In this document: piece after piece, positions 33,263 through 44,069 of the stretch
Layout of the letters: each line of letters begins with the position of its first letter
Position numbering within the stretch: the first letter of the stretch is position 1
Origin: Anoplolepis gracilipes
Taxonomy: Eukaryota > Arthropoda > Insecta > Hymenoptera > Formicidae
Assembly: GCF_047496725.1 (NCBI RefSeq)
Contig: NC_132970.1
Location: 23,710,001 to 23,774,000 of the forward strand
DNA: 64,000 nt
Direction: 5' to 3'
Translations under genes and position numbers: made by a program
Notes under the pieces: model-generated
The model's database searches: none
Told to the model about the DNA's origin: nothing
Seen by the model: the letters and a program-made list of their open reading frames with translations, nothing else

Positions 33263-33313
<51 letters not shown>
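33227..33313. repeat. (TA)n/(CATA)n microsatellite
   Basis: Imperfect then perfect TA run directly beside the left end of element X2. Confidence 0.9.
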
Positions 33314-33318
<5 letters not shown>

Positions 33319-33411
33319 CTATGCACAAAAATATAAGGAACGTTTTTTATATGTTAAAAAATGGGCTATTTTCAAACTCAATAAATAAATAGAAACGGCT
33401 CTGTTTATTCT

Positions 33412-33572
33412 TAATAATAAAACAATAGTAAGGCTTTAGAGAACAAACGTGTCACAAATAACGGTTATACAATAATTCAAATATACTATAATAAGAAAGC
33501 AAATGTATTAAGATATTTAATGTATACATATAATTCGATAAGTTAGATCTAAATTAAAGCGAAATTAAAGCA
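33412..33572 (+). repeat. PLE1 left inverted terminal repeat
   Basis: Reverse complement of 34663-34817 with a few mismatches. It shares AACGGTTATACAATAATTCA and TTCGATAAGTTAGATCTAAA with the other copy. Confidence 0.85.
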
Positions 33573-33609
33573 GTTCCACACTAAAAATTTAGAACTTGTC
33601 AGAATACTG

Positions 33610-34198
33610 TTGGAGAATTGTTATCTATTAAAATTTATATTTAATACTGTTAACCAACGTCTTAAATATCTGACGAAAAATTACAACAAGACTAAAATAA
33701 CATCACATGAAATTTTTACGGTTCCGTTTTTACCCTCCATTACTGAACAATTCGTGACTACTACCAAAAATATTAATGTTAAAATGTCATACCTCAGTTT
33801 AAATAAATTAAATAAATTCATTAAGGTCCACAAAGACATAGTAACCTAACAAATTTAAGACAAACGTGCTCTATAAAATTAACTGTAGAAACTATAACGC
33901 TTCCTCCGTCGGACAGACATCTAGAATGCTAAAAACAAGATTAGCAGAACATAAACTCCACACTAATAGAAACAACAGTGGCAAATCAGTAAAAACCAGT
34001 CACAGACTAGAATATAACCGCGACTTTGACAAGGACAATACACAAATTCAGGATAAAGGATATTTTTACAGCAAAAGACTCATTTCTGAAATGCTTTTCA
34101 TAAATAGGCAGTATAACGGCTTAAATTTGCAAACCGACACGGAGAATTTGTCGGCTGTATATCATGACGTGATAAACAAATTCTCAAAAGTTTGAATG
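33610..34198 (+). pseudogene. Penelope-like GIY-YIG endonuclease region (PLE1)
   Basis: The linker (KYLTKNYNKTKI... to VHKDIV) is followed, after stops and a frameshift near 33849-33866, by YKINCRNYNASSVGQTSR and LKTRLAEHKLHT. Next come SKRLISEMLFINRQYNGLNL and QTDTENLSAVYHDVINKF. This is the GIY-YIG nuclease tail that nicks target DNA in Penelope-like elements, with the conserved Arg/His (RLAEHK) and Glu (SEM). The usual YVGQT tyrosine is Ser here. The reverse transcriptase half is missing and the frame is broken, so it is inactive. Confidence 0.85.
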
Positions 34199-34662
34199 TC
34201 ACGAGAAAACACATATATAAGCCAGTAAATTGCTTAGCACTTTGACAGTAACCGATCGGTTCAAGACTTTACAACTGCGCCAATTTCTGTACTGTTTTAT
34301 TATTGATCTTATCTGTCGTGACCTGTAAGTAGGAAAAAAATTTTTTCTCTATGGTTTAGTGACTCTGATTTGACTTGTATACCTTTCAACATGTATAATT
34401 AACATATAAATTATTTTTATTCACAGGATTCATTTGATAATGTTAATCGAGTCACTATTCTTAAAAAATATTTTCTGATTTAAAAACCAAGAAGTTTTTT
34501 CATCGGAATTTGTAATTATTCAACTTCTCATCGTACTGCACATAATTACTTGGATCTAACAGCTGCGTCTATTACTTTTGTTATATTACCGCTACTTCAA
34601 TGTTATTTGTTATATTTTTCTTTTGAGCTGAAGAAGTTCCAAAAAACGGATTCGAAACATTA

Positions 34663-34817
34663 GCTTTAATTTCGCTTTAATTTAGATCTAACTTATCGAA
34701 TTGTATCTATACATTAAATATCTTAATACATTTGCTTTCTTATTATAGAATATTTGAATTATTGTATAACCGTTACTTGTGCACGTTTTGCTCTCTAAAG
34801 CCTTACGATTATTTTAT
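34663..34817 (-). repeat. PLE1 right inverted terminal repeat
   Basis: Mirror of 33412-33572. It is immediately preceded by the CTGAAGA...CGAAAC motif at 34628-34658. Confidence 0.85.
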
Positions 34818-36040
34818 TATTTTCAAACTGTTGCAGCTCGGTGAAAAATCATCGTAGGAAAATTTAAAAACAAACATTTTGAAGCATAAAGTTCCAGTTT
34901 TAAAGTCCAGTTTGTCTTCTTTCTGATATACACATCATACCAGGATCGTCATTATGTGTCCACATGTCATAACGCAACGCCGATTGTAACGTTTATTTCA
35001 ACGCCGCCAATTACAAATTCGGCGTCGCGAGGAATAGTCGCAAAATTTTGATAAGCTGAGAGATTGAAACAAATTTGGAACCAAAATCTGCAAAATTTTA
35101 TTTAGAGATGCATAATCCAGCAAAATTAACAAGTAATAATTGATTCAGAGAAAAGGTAATGCACGATATTAAACGCGCGCGCACGCATGCCGGCGGTAAG
35201 CGTCTTTTTTCAATAAAATGTAAGGCTGGCTTCAAAGTCATGTAATTCGGTCAAAAAAAATCGTAGGAAAGTTTTAAAAAAAGCATTTTGTAGAAAAAAT
35301 ATTGTAATTTAGGGAATTTTTGACTTAAATTTTTCGAGACAAATTATTTTAAAGAACTGCAGAATGTCAAATATATGTAATTTTAAGGAAAAACAGTGTT
35401 TTTTTTAAAGCATAGAACTAAAAAGATCAAATTTTTTTAAAAATTATTGATAGCACGTTAAAACTGAAACTTTGTGCTTGAAAATGCTTTTTTTTAAATT
35501 TTCCTACGATAATTTTTCACTGAGTATTGACAATATTTTTGAAAAATATAGTTTCAAAATCATATAATTCGGTAAAAAAAATTGTAGAAAAGTATAAAAA
35601 AAAAACATTTTTTATGTAAAATATTGTACTTTATAAAACTTGAATTCATCGAGAGAATTTTTCTTATCAAGCTGCAGAATTTCAAAAATACATAATTTGA
35701 AGGAATAAAACAATGTGTTCTTTTTTAAAGCATAGAATAAGGAAAACTCAAAAATTTTTAGAACTGTGAATAGAGCGTTAACGTTAAAACTTTAAGCTTC
35801 AAAATGTTTTTTTTTAAACTTTTCTATGATGATTTTTCACCAAACTGCAACAGTTTGAAAATAGCCCATTGTTTTGACGTATAAAATATAGGGAACATAT
35901 TTTATACGTCAAAACAATGGGCTATTTTCAAACTGTTGCAGTTTGGTGAAAAATCATCATAGAAAAGTTTAAAAAAAAACATTTTGAAGCTTAAAGTTTT
36001 AACGTTAACGCTCTACTCACAGTATATATATATATATATA

Positions 36041-36913
36041 CAGAGTGGACCATTTTAATCCATCCAGTCGAATATCTCGAAAACCAAGCCCGGGAGAGAA
36101 AAATGTTTCAGACAAAAGTTGTTTGGTTTCGAGGGGGCCATAAGATGGTACCATTGGTTTGATCTTGAAAAGTCATTTGAAGGTCACGTGAAGGTCACTT
36201 CAAGTTTTTAAATGGAACACCCTATATATTTTGACATATTCTTGTAGCTCATCTCGAGAGCTTTCCAAAACACTTATGACAAAGTATTTGTCATTAAGTA
36301 TTTTTTGAGTTATAAGGCTTCAAAGTTGCAGTATTTTGACATAAAATACAAGATATCTCATAAAATATTCATTTTTTGATTATCTTACTCTAATACTTTT
36401 ATGCACAGCATAACGAGACGAATCAATTGGCATAATTAAAACACGTAATTATGTTAAAGTAAAAATCTGAATTTGCAACTAACAGTTACACATTTTTACT
36501 TTAACATAATTATGTGTTTTCTTTACACCAATTGATTCGTCTCATTATTCTGTGCATAAAAATATTAGAGTAAGATAATCAAAAAATGAATATTTTACGA
36601 GATATCTTATATTTTATGTCAAAATACTGCAACTTTGAAGCCTTATAACTCAAAAAATACTTAATGAAAAATACTTTGTCATAAGTGTTTTAGAAAGCTC
36701 TCGAGATGAGCTACAAGAATATGTAAAAATATATACGGTGTTCCATTTAAAAAACTTGAAGTGACCTTCACGTGACCTTCAAATGACTTCAAGGTCAAAC
36801 CAATGGTACCATCTTATGGCCTTTTCGAAACCATACAACTTTTGTCTGAAACATTTTTCTCTTCCGGGCTTGATTTTCGAGATATTCGACTGGATGGATT
36901 AAAATGGTCTACC

Positions 36914-36916
<3 letters not shown>
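36041..36916. mobile_element. Element Y2, 876 bp near-complete palindrome
   Basis: The left half from CAGAGTGGACCATTTTAATC is matched by the right half ending in the reverse complement of CAGGGTAGACCATTTTAATC. Pairing continues through CCAGTCGAATATCTCGA, AGGTCACGTGAAGGTCACTT and AAAATACTGCAACTTTGAAG towards a centre near 36478. TA flanks both sides, next to (TA)n on the right (36917-36976). No coding capacity. Related to Y1. Confidence 0.88.
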
Positions 36917-36958
<42 letters not shown>

Positions 36959-37451
36959 ATATATATATATGTTATATATATATTGTATTGTATGTATGTG
37001 TACATACATACATACAACACAATAAATACATATAGACACATATAAGCACACAAAACAAATAGCGCTCAATTATAATATTCTAGTTTATTAAAACGTATAC
37101 AGCAAAAATTTAATATATTGGCATTTAGTGAATTTAATCTAGTATAAAAATAATATTCTTTAACCCAAATCACAGTTTTATAAAATAACTTTAGATATTT
37201 GCTAAATCGCATGCATAAAGCTTATTTTACACTAAACTAAATTATATTGAGTACAACTATTTTACATTTTCGCAAAGTTTGATAATTTCTTTCGAGGTTC
37301 TAATTTCAAATTCATCTTACACATTGCAAAAACTATATTTCGAGTAAAATATAAAATTTAAAGGGCAAAGATATCCTGTTATTTATAATAGATGTATGTA
37401 AGACGTTAGTTGTGTAAAAATTCGTAGAATCGAGTGTTGAACAAAACTTAC

Positions 37452-37553
37452 CGAATCTGCACAGAACTTTTACTACAGAGATTATAGCCAATGTGCACGC
37501 CTTTCTCGAATAGTATATTATAACTAGTCGTGCAGGAATTATGAGATCTGAAT
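37452..37553 (-). other. Candidate 102 bp internal exon (minus strand)
   Basis: Bounded by ATTACAG|ATT and TTCG|GTAAGTTT on the minus strand. Two of three frames are open throughout, one reading LFEKGVHIGYNLCSKSS. No homology recognised. It could be a leader exon of CYP306A1 (same strand, upstream), part of another transcript, or a chance pair of splice-like sites. Confidence 0.15.
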
Positions 37554-38348
37554 CTGTAATAAAAAACAGAAGATATTTGATTATATATGAAAATGTATGA
37601 AAATATATACGATTTTATATATATATATATATATAGACAATTGTATTTATATTTACATGCAGAAAATAAAATAAAAGCGATAATTTACACGTACAACTAT
37701 TGCTTAAAAAAAGCAAATTATAAGAAAGAATATACGATGTAACTTTGACCGTAGTATTGAGTGTTGTCGCGGACTTGACGAAAGTGATCCCATATCGTTT
37801 GACTACCAAATAACAACTGTGCTGCGACAGCAAAGATTTGAACTGTGATATTCAATAACATTAAAGTAGACGGTTTCGTTTTTCAGATAGGCATTAAATT
37901 TTACTCAAAAAAATATAAGCATATAGTATTTTAATTCTAATTAAAAAAAGAAGGAGAATTTAAAAAAAGAAAGAGATTTTTGTATTATAAATTATTTTTA
38001 ATAAAGATTATTTTGGTAAACTATTAAATATATTAAATAAATTAAATATATTATATATATTAAACATATTAAATATATTAATATATTAAATATATGCAGT
38101 GAGAATAAAGAATAATTATTATTATTACGACATATGAATTATCGCTAATTATTATTATTACGACACATATGAATTATCGCTTAAATTTTTACATGCGACG
38201 CCTATGACTAAAGGAATTTCTTCGCAAAGAACCCTTTTCGGTCGGATAACTAGTCGAATAAAAAGTTATGTATCTACCTGACTTAACAAGTCTTCTGGCT
38301 TTTATAAACTAAGCCATCCGCTTTATAATTTATCGAGATGTCGCGTAC

Positions 38349-38351
38349 GCA

Positions 38352-38413
<62 letters not shown>

Positions 38414-38422
38414 CACACACAC
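38349..38422. repeat. (CA)n microsatellite
   Basis: Near-perfect CA run of about 70 bp. Confidence 0.95.
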
Positions 38423-38549
38423 AATTTACGACTAATTAAACAACATCTTGAAAATAATTCGCGTTAAAAATGAATAAATCTAGATTCATTCAATTAAAAC
38501 TCATATTTTTTTATACATTTGCATTTGTAATAAAGCAAAATTCCATATA

Positions 38550-38943
38550 CAGGGTGTTCGGTAAAAGGTGGGACAAAATTTAAGGAGTGATTCTACATGA
38601 TAAAATAAGATAAAAATCAAGAATAACAAAATTGCGATAGAGGCTTCGTCTTTTAGTTACAAATATTTGAAAATTTGCGTAAAAGGCATTGCCCAAAGCA
38701 TGGTAAATCGCAAAATTTTTTGCGTGCGTAGACTACATCGACTGAATTGCTCTCAAAATACTCTGTGACGCAAAAATATGCAGCGAATTGCCGAGCTGTA
38801 GATACCTTTTACACGAACTTTTAAATATTTATAACTAAAAAACGAAGCGTCTATTGCAATTTTGTTATTCTTGATTTTTATCTTATTTTATCGTGTAGAA
38901 TCATTCCTTAAATTTTGTCTTACCTGTTGACCCGAACACCCTG
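38550..38943 (+). mobile_element. Element Z1, 394 bp palindromic MITE
   Basis: CAGGGTGTTCGG at the left and its complement CCGAACACCCTG at the right, with TA on both sides (38548-38549 and 38944-38945). Long inner arms share GGGACAAAATTTAAGGA and CAAGAATAACAAAATTGC in inverted orientation. No coding. A second copy is inverted at 45670-46058. Confidence 0.88.
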
Positions 38944-38945
38944 TA

Positions 38946-39616
38946 TAACTAACCAGTTCTTTGTGAATCGCATTTATGAGATCACGAAAGAATATTTAAT
39001 ATATTTCTATAATACCTCTGTGCACAAATATATTCACACTGCAGAATACTGCACAATACCAACAGAAAAACCTGCTGCCTTTACACACACAAGACTAAAA
39101 CTTTTTGGCTCACCTTACAAGTATCTTACTGGTACTCATCTCCGCTCACGTGCGAGCTATTCGTTCGCCTTCGCCAATCACGTGCGAGTTTACACGTCTC
39201 TCTCGGCCGAATTCAATTTATGGTACGTGCCTGAGCGCTCGAATCAAACCGAAAAAAGGGAATCAAGGAAGAGCTCAAGACTTCTTTTCCCTATCATGAC
39301 CTACTGCCGGTTTGAAGAAGTTCAGATAGAGAAGTTTCAACTGCTAAAGTGCCTTTTGACTTTTTGGAAAGTTATCTTGAAAAACTCATTGACGGTTACT
39401 TTTATAATTGTTTTTTTGTAAACGTTTCTTTTTGTACTAATATTTGGAGATCATATAAGAAAAAAAGATTAAGAAAAATATTCTATTCATTCATTATTAC
39501 ATAAAATTAGTAATTGAAATATGTAGTTGTTGATTGACTTTTTTGCCAAAATTATAATTGTTAAAAATAATATATAAAGAGCGCAATATAAAATAGCATA
39601 TAAAACATTTGTAAAG
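38946..39616. other. Interval with an unrecognised 168-codon open frame
   Basis: A GC-richer block (39110-39330) lies in a plus-strand frame (38915-39421) whose first codons belong to element Z1. No domain is recognised, so I do not call it a gene. Confidence 0.3.
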
Positions 39617-39907
39617 TTTTAGAAATGCTTAGAAGCCTAGATAAAAAACATTTCGTTGCAGAAAATATGCATAAAAGCAATGTAAATCTTTTATATGCTA
39701 TTATTATATATTATATATTTTTAAATAATATAAGTATTTTTTATATAATTGAGATATACAATCTTGAAAATATAATTAAGAGGATGCCGAACTATCGCGA
39801 CCAAATTCTAATCTAACATAACAGCAACATGTGCACCAACATGTGCAGCAACAATATTTTCTGCAATGAAATGTTTTTTATCGAGGCTTCTTCTAAGCTC
39901 ATTTCTA
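39617..39907. mobile_element. About 290 bp foldback element (same family as 30115-30226)
   Basis: Left TTTAGAAATGCTTAGAAGCC and right GGCTTCTTCTAAGCTCATTT form imperfect inverted ends, continued by TAAAAAACATTTCGTTGCAG/CTGCAATGAAATGTTTTTTA. The centre is longer than in the 30 kb copy. Confidence 0.7.
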
Positions 39908-40607
39908 AACGTTCACAAATTCTTTCATGTAATTCTGACATGGAAAAACCAATTTTATTTTATGTGTACAAATTGTAATTTTTATATTAAGCAAATATAT
40001 TGTTATGTAGTCCGACATTCCTTAAATTTAAATATAATACAATGTAACGATATTTCTGTGAACTTAATTTACATTTTGCATCAGTCTGCTTTCGTCAACG
40101 TATTTTATTTATCGTCATAAAAATTTTACCAAGTGTTTTTTTCGATAGCTGCTAATGTAGTTAAAACGACTTTCAAAAATGCTGTATAGAACGAGAATCT
40201 AATTATCCTCAAACGCGCGCGCAATTATAAAATCAGGTTATCAGTTTATATTCAACATTTACAATCGCGGTAATCGCCGATTTTTTTTTCAGATTACGCT
40301 TTATCTGACAGAAGATATTTGCCTATTTTCTTGATTGAAAAATGAGCGAGCAGGCGACTTTTGCGAGAACAAAATTTACATAATTAAATTTAAAAAAGAT
40401 ACAGTTTGATATGTAATAGTAATAAATTACATTGATAAAAACATTGAGAAATATATATAAGTATATTAATTTATACCTTATTTATTACCTTCTTACAAAA
40501 TTCATACAATAACACTTAATAAAAATTTAATTGTCGTGTACAAAATTAAATACAATTGCTTTTTCTTTTTTTTTTTAATTTGTAATTTGGGAAAAATTGG
40601 AACTTAC

Positions 40608-41078
40608 AATTAATAATAGTGACTCTTCCATTTGATGTGATAGTTCATCTCCAATCAAGCTTTGAGGAAAGCGCGATGAATGTTCAAGCGAATTTGCATG
40701 ATGGTTACACGTAGCGCGTGCAGAATTCGTGCGCTGGTAAATCACGCATTTGCGATCATACCGCGTGTCTGGCTGTGTCTCGTTTCGCGAGAATATTGCG
40801 AGAGGACCGTATGATGGGCGCGCCACTTTCCCTCCTCCATAAAATGGACTGGATTGCGGAGAAGGAAGAGGAGTCGAAAGAGCTACGGGAGAAGGTGACG
40901 AAGAAGACGATGAGAGACATGCACGCGGAGAGGAAGAGGCCGAAACGTGATCGGCCGTGCACGTTGCCGGTAATCGAATGCACTCTTCGGCTACGATGCT
41001 TAATGTTTCGCACGCATTAGGAGACATGAAGCATGTTAATGATTTTCCTAACGATTCTCGACGGCTAATCCTTCTCAA
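40608..41078 (-). other. Candidate minus-strand first or leader exon
   Basis: A GC-rich block with a 167-codon open frame that runs into TTAATT|GTAAGTT, a consensus donor at 40607. The encoded sequence is Ser-rich and low-complexity, with no recognisable domain. It could be an untranslated leader or a promoter-linked non-coding RNA, or the donor may be chance. Confidence 0.18.
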
Positions 41079-42239
41079 TTTACCTCTTCTGTACTGTCAA
41101 CGATCGCGCTGTCAAAGATTTTCAAAATTTTAAGACATACACTTATGCACTAACAAGTTCTCTTGAACTTATTCTTAATTTTGTCCGCAAGATAACAATG
41201 CGAAAATAAAAAATTATAAAGAGTAATAATCGTTTCATTTCACTTTTATTAAATTTGATATAAGAGAAGAGAACAAAAATATCATTGGCGCGAATCTAAG
41301 AAAAAAAAATTACAATTTATTCTTAATGAAAAGAAGATGGTCTTTCTTGGAAATTAATTCGCTGCGGTGAGAGGGGTTTTAGCCATTTTTTACGATAATG
41401 AGATTGAAAAATTTTCGCAATCGATAATTCATTACACAAAGTGATAGCACGATCGCAGAGAGGAAGAGAGGAAGCGAATGAAGGGCGGGCGTCGACTTTT
41501 TAATCGGCTCCCGCTCGGACCTCGACGGATAAAGCAAACGGCCGCGCTGATCAGAGATCGGTAGCGATGGACCTCGTGCAATTTCCTCGCCCCTCTCCCG
41601 AAGCTCCTCTTGCACTGCGCCGGTTCTGGTATGCATCGGCGATCGCGGAACAGAGTACAAATGCACCCGAGCTATCTGACGGGACGTGCAATGACCGACA
41701 AAGGTCACTCGCGACGTTAAATCTGCATATTGCTTCTCGCTTCGCTCTCCGTCTCTTGTTCATTCTCTTTTAGCGCGCTAAATCGGCCAGAAACGTCGCT
41801 AGGACGCATCCTCCACGAACAAACGAGGAGGATGCTACGATTGATTCGGCTACGAAATATGAAAAACTATTAGAAAGATAGTATCATGCAATTGACGATT
41901 TTTATTCAATTAAAAAAATAACACACACGAGCGAGAAAGTAATACGATTATATTTGATTGTCATCAATTTGATTTCCAGCTTATATAAAACCAATTTAAA
42001 TTTAATTAATTTGAAAATTGAGAAACTTGAAAATGTGTAAAAAAAAATCAGTTTTATAAAATTTTCAACGTTTCAATATTTTTTTAACTTTGCTTCAAAG
42101 TTTGCAATTATTTTCTTTTACGGATTTTTATTTTTTGTAAAATATATTTTTTCTTTTTCAGCGCAAAAATATGTGATAGAATTGATTTTGCGGATATTTT
42201 GTGTGATACGAATAAAGAAAGGGAAAAGAGGATACTTAC

Positions 42240-42580
42240 TCGTGCTTGAATAAGTAATCTAATTTGGCGGGAAAGAGGAAGAACAGGACATGAGAGTTCG
42301 TCGTCTCGTCTAATATGGCTAACAACCTCGCCTAAACCCGTCCTATCAGGTAGAGACGAGGAGAGGAATGGCGAGTAAAAGAAAAAGAACGGTGCAGAGC
42401 AAAATAGAGGAGAGAAGGGGGAGGAAAGAACCGATTGTCTCGAAATGCCGACGCACGAATGCAGACCGCCGCCACCGATCGCCGCAGGTAGATTGTAGTG
42501 CTCAATAGAATTAATCGCGGTGATCGATGTGCTCCAGATAATGGCTGCTTGCGTTAAGAGATCGTTAAGCCATGCCATGC
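42240..42580 (-). other. Candidate minus-strand first or leader exon
   Basis: A GC-rich block whose minus strand reaches AAGCACGA|GTAAGTATCC, a strong donor at 42239. The open frame starts MAWLNDLLTQ but is low-complexity and unknown. Same reservations as for 40608-41078. Confidence 0.18.
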
Positions 42581-42773
42581 CGCCGCCGCGCTGAGTCGTT
42601 GAACCACTTTGAGTAATCGAGGGGTTTCGTCCTCAGACGCATCCAATCTGGTTTTCACAAATTTGAAAAATAAAGCGCTGTCTTATTACACAAACTAACG
42701 TTTACTTGTCTCTTTCTCTTTTTTTCAATCTATTTCTATCTCTCTGTTTATATTTCGTTTTTAGAAAAGAGTA

Positions 42774-43370
42774 GGGTAAACTAGGGTATCATACCATCAT
42801 GGCCATACGGAAAAGACGGCCATAAGGCTGTAATTTTTTCAATAATCGCTACTAATAAATGCGCTTTTTTAGTCATTATCAAAGATAATCGATATTTACA
42901 GCAGTTTGTATGCATACATTGTTCGAAATAACGATATTGTGAATTTTATTTCATATTTTTACTTTTGATTTTACCTGCAAAGTTTTCCATTCGTCCACTA
43001 AAAACTGTTATAACATTAAATAAATTACAGTTAAGCTAACGTAATCGACGTTAGACATATTATAAAGATATGTAAATTATTATATGACCTATAATTCTTA
43101 TTTTCGTTTTCACTATTATGGCCATCTTTCCGTCGCTATGGTCATCTTTTTCTTAAAAGTTGGGTAAGATGGCCAACGCTTATGTTGTACTATTTTGATA
43201 ATATAAAATTTCTATTAAATATTTTCCATTTAATTTCGATAATATTATTATATAATACGTAGTTTAAGCTTCAGTGAAGATAATATGTCAAACACTATTA
43301 AAAAAATAACAAAAATAAAAGTATATTTTTGCATCTTAAAAAAGTATGGCCATCTTACCCAAGTTTACTC
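42774..43370 (+). mobile_element. Element W1, about 600 bp, with GGGTAAACTAGGGTA ends
   Basis: GGGTAAACTAGGGTATCATA at the left and TCTTACCCAAGTTTACTC at the right form inverted ends, each followed inward by GATGGCCAT-type phrases. A second copy lies in opposite orientation at 55045-55575. No coding capacity. TA precedes the left end. Confidence 0.8.
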
Positions 43371-43466
43371 TATCGTTACATTTAGGGGTGCTTGAGATTA
43401 ATTATAACAGTTTAAACAAAAGGTTTGTTCTTTATTGCTAAACTGGCTGCAATAGTTCAGACAGTA

Positions 43467-44067
43467 CCCAGACAGCACATAGACGTCTGGGAAAAGATAA
43501 CTAAAACTTGGCAAATTTTTTGTATGGACATCTTTTAGTTTGACCATATATAGTCGGCGAAAAGATGATTAAAAGACGGCAGATGTCCCGTTTCGAGTCG
43601 TCTTATGGCCTTAATCTATAAAATATCTAAAAGATATCTAATTTTAGTCATCTTTCAGTCATCTTTCAAAACTATATTTTAGACATGTTTGTTAACTTTA
43701 TTTTATAAAAAAATTCTTTTTAAAAAAATTAAAGGACAAATTTTTATTGTTTTATGTAAAAGAAAAGATACACTCAGCTGATTCATCACGGTTAGGTACA
43801 CGCACGATGTATCTTTGATTGGCGCGGTTCGCGCCTTAAAGTCTGCGCACAATCACAACGTAGATCTTTTTTATTTTGTGTAAAAGACGATTAAAAGAAT
43901 GATCAAAAAGGACATCTTTTCGTCGATTAAAATTAATGACGACTTTCAAAAGATATCTTTTAGATATCTTTCAAAAAACGACTTTTCTGTGTAATCAGAA
44001 AGACATTATTTAGACGTCTTTTAGCCTTAAAAAAGACATCTTTTCGTCAGTTTTTTGTGCTGCTGAG
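43467..44067. mobile_element. Element V, 601 bp, with CAGCAGCACA-type ends
   Basis: CCCAGACAGCACA at the left and TGTGCTGCTGAG at the right are inverted ends flanked by TA (43465-43466 and 44068-44069). The interior holds many short AAAAGA(T/C)G and GATATCTTTTAGATATC motifs in both orientations. No coding capacity. Confidence 0.7.
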
Positions 44068-44069
44068 TA

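Larger units (their letters stand above)
33379..34817 (+). mobile_element. Penelope-like retroelement PLE1 with inverted terminal repeats
   Basis: A 1439 bp insertion flanked by a perfect 12 bp duplication, TATTTTCAAACT (33367-33378 and 34818-34829). The uninterrupted host sequence can be read at 35914-35940. Inverted terminal repeats of about 160 bp (33412-33572 and 34663-34817) enclose the C-terminal coding part, a layout reported for Penelope-like elements. The reverse transcriptase domain is absent. Confidence 0.85.
33312..36025. mobile_element. Element X2, long-armed DNA element split by a Penelope-like element
   Basis: Minus-oriented arm 33312-33378 plus 34818-34905, an internal segment 34910-35185, then a plus-oriented arm 35185-35885. 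A further minus-oriented stretch, 35890-36025, mirrors 35765-35885 around AAAATATAGGGAACATATTTT. The internal segment is related to 57970-58375 and has a possible decayed transposase C-terminus (KQIWNQ-like). I place it as a class II element, family undetermined. Confidence 0.7.
36977..38547. other. AT-rich interval with short tandem repeats
   Basis: Apart from the candidate exon at 37452 and the (CA)n at 38349, it holds TTA-type repeats near 38020-38150, where GAATTATCGCT recurs about 45 bp apart. Nothing else is recognised. Confidence 0.4.
39908..42773. other. Non-coding interval with three GC-rich blocks
   Basis: The blocks at 40640-41090, 41460-41830 and 42230-42640 contain overlapping open frames on both strands, typical of GC-rich non-coding DNA. 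Two end in GTAAGT on the minus strand. There are (GAGGAAG)-like purine patches. No protein domain recognised. Confidence 0.4.

Noticed and set aside
38915..39421. 168-codon plus-strand open frame
   Set aside because: Its first codons lie in MITE Z1. There is no domain or codon pattern, and another frame of the same strand is also open over the GC-rich part.
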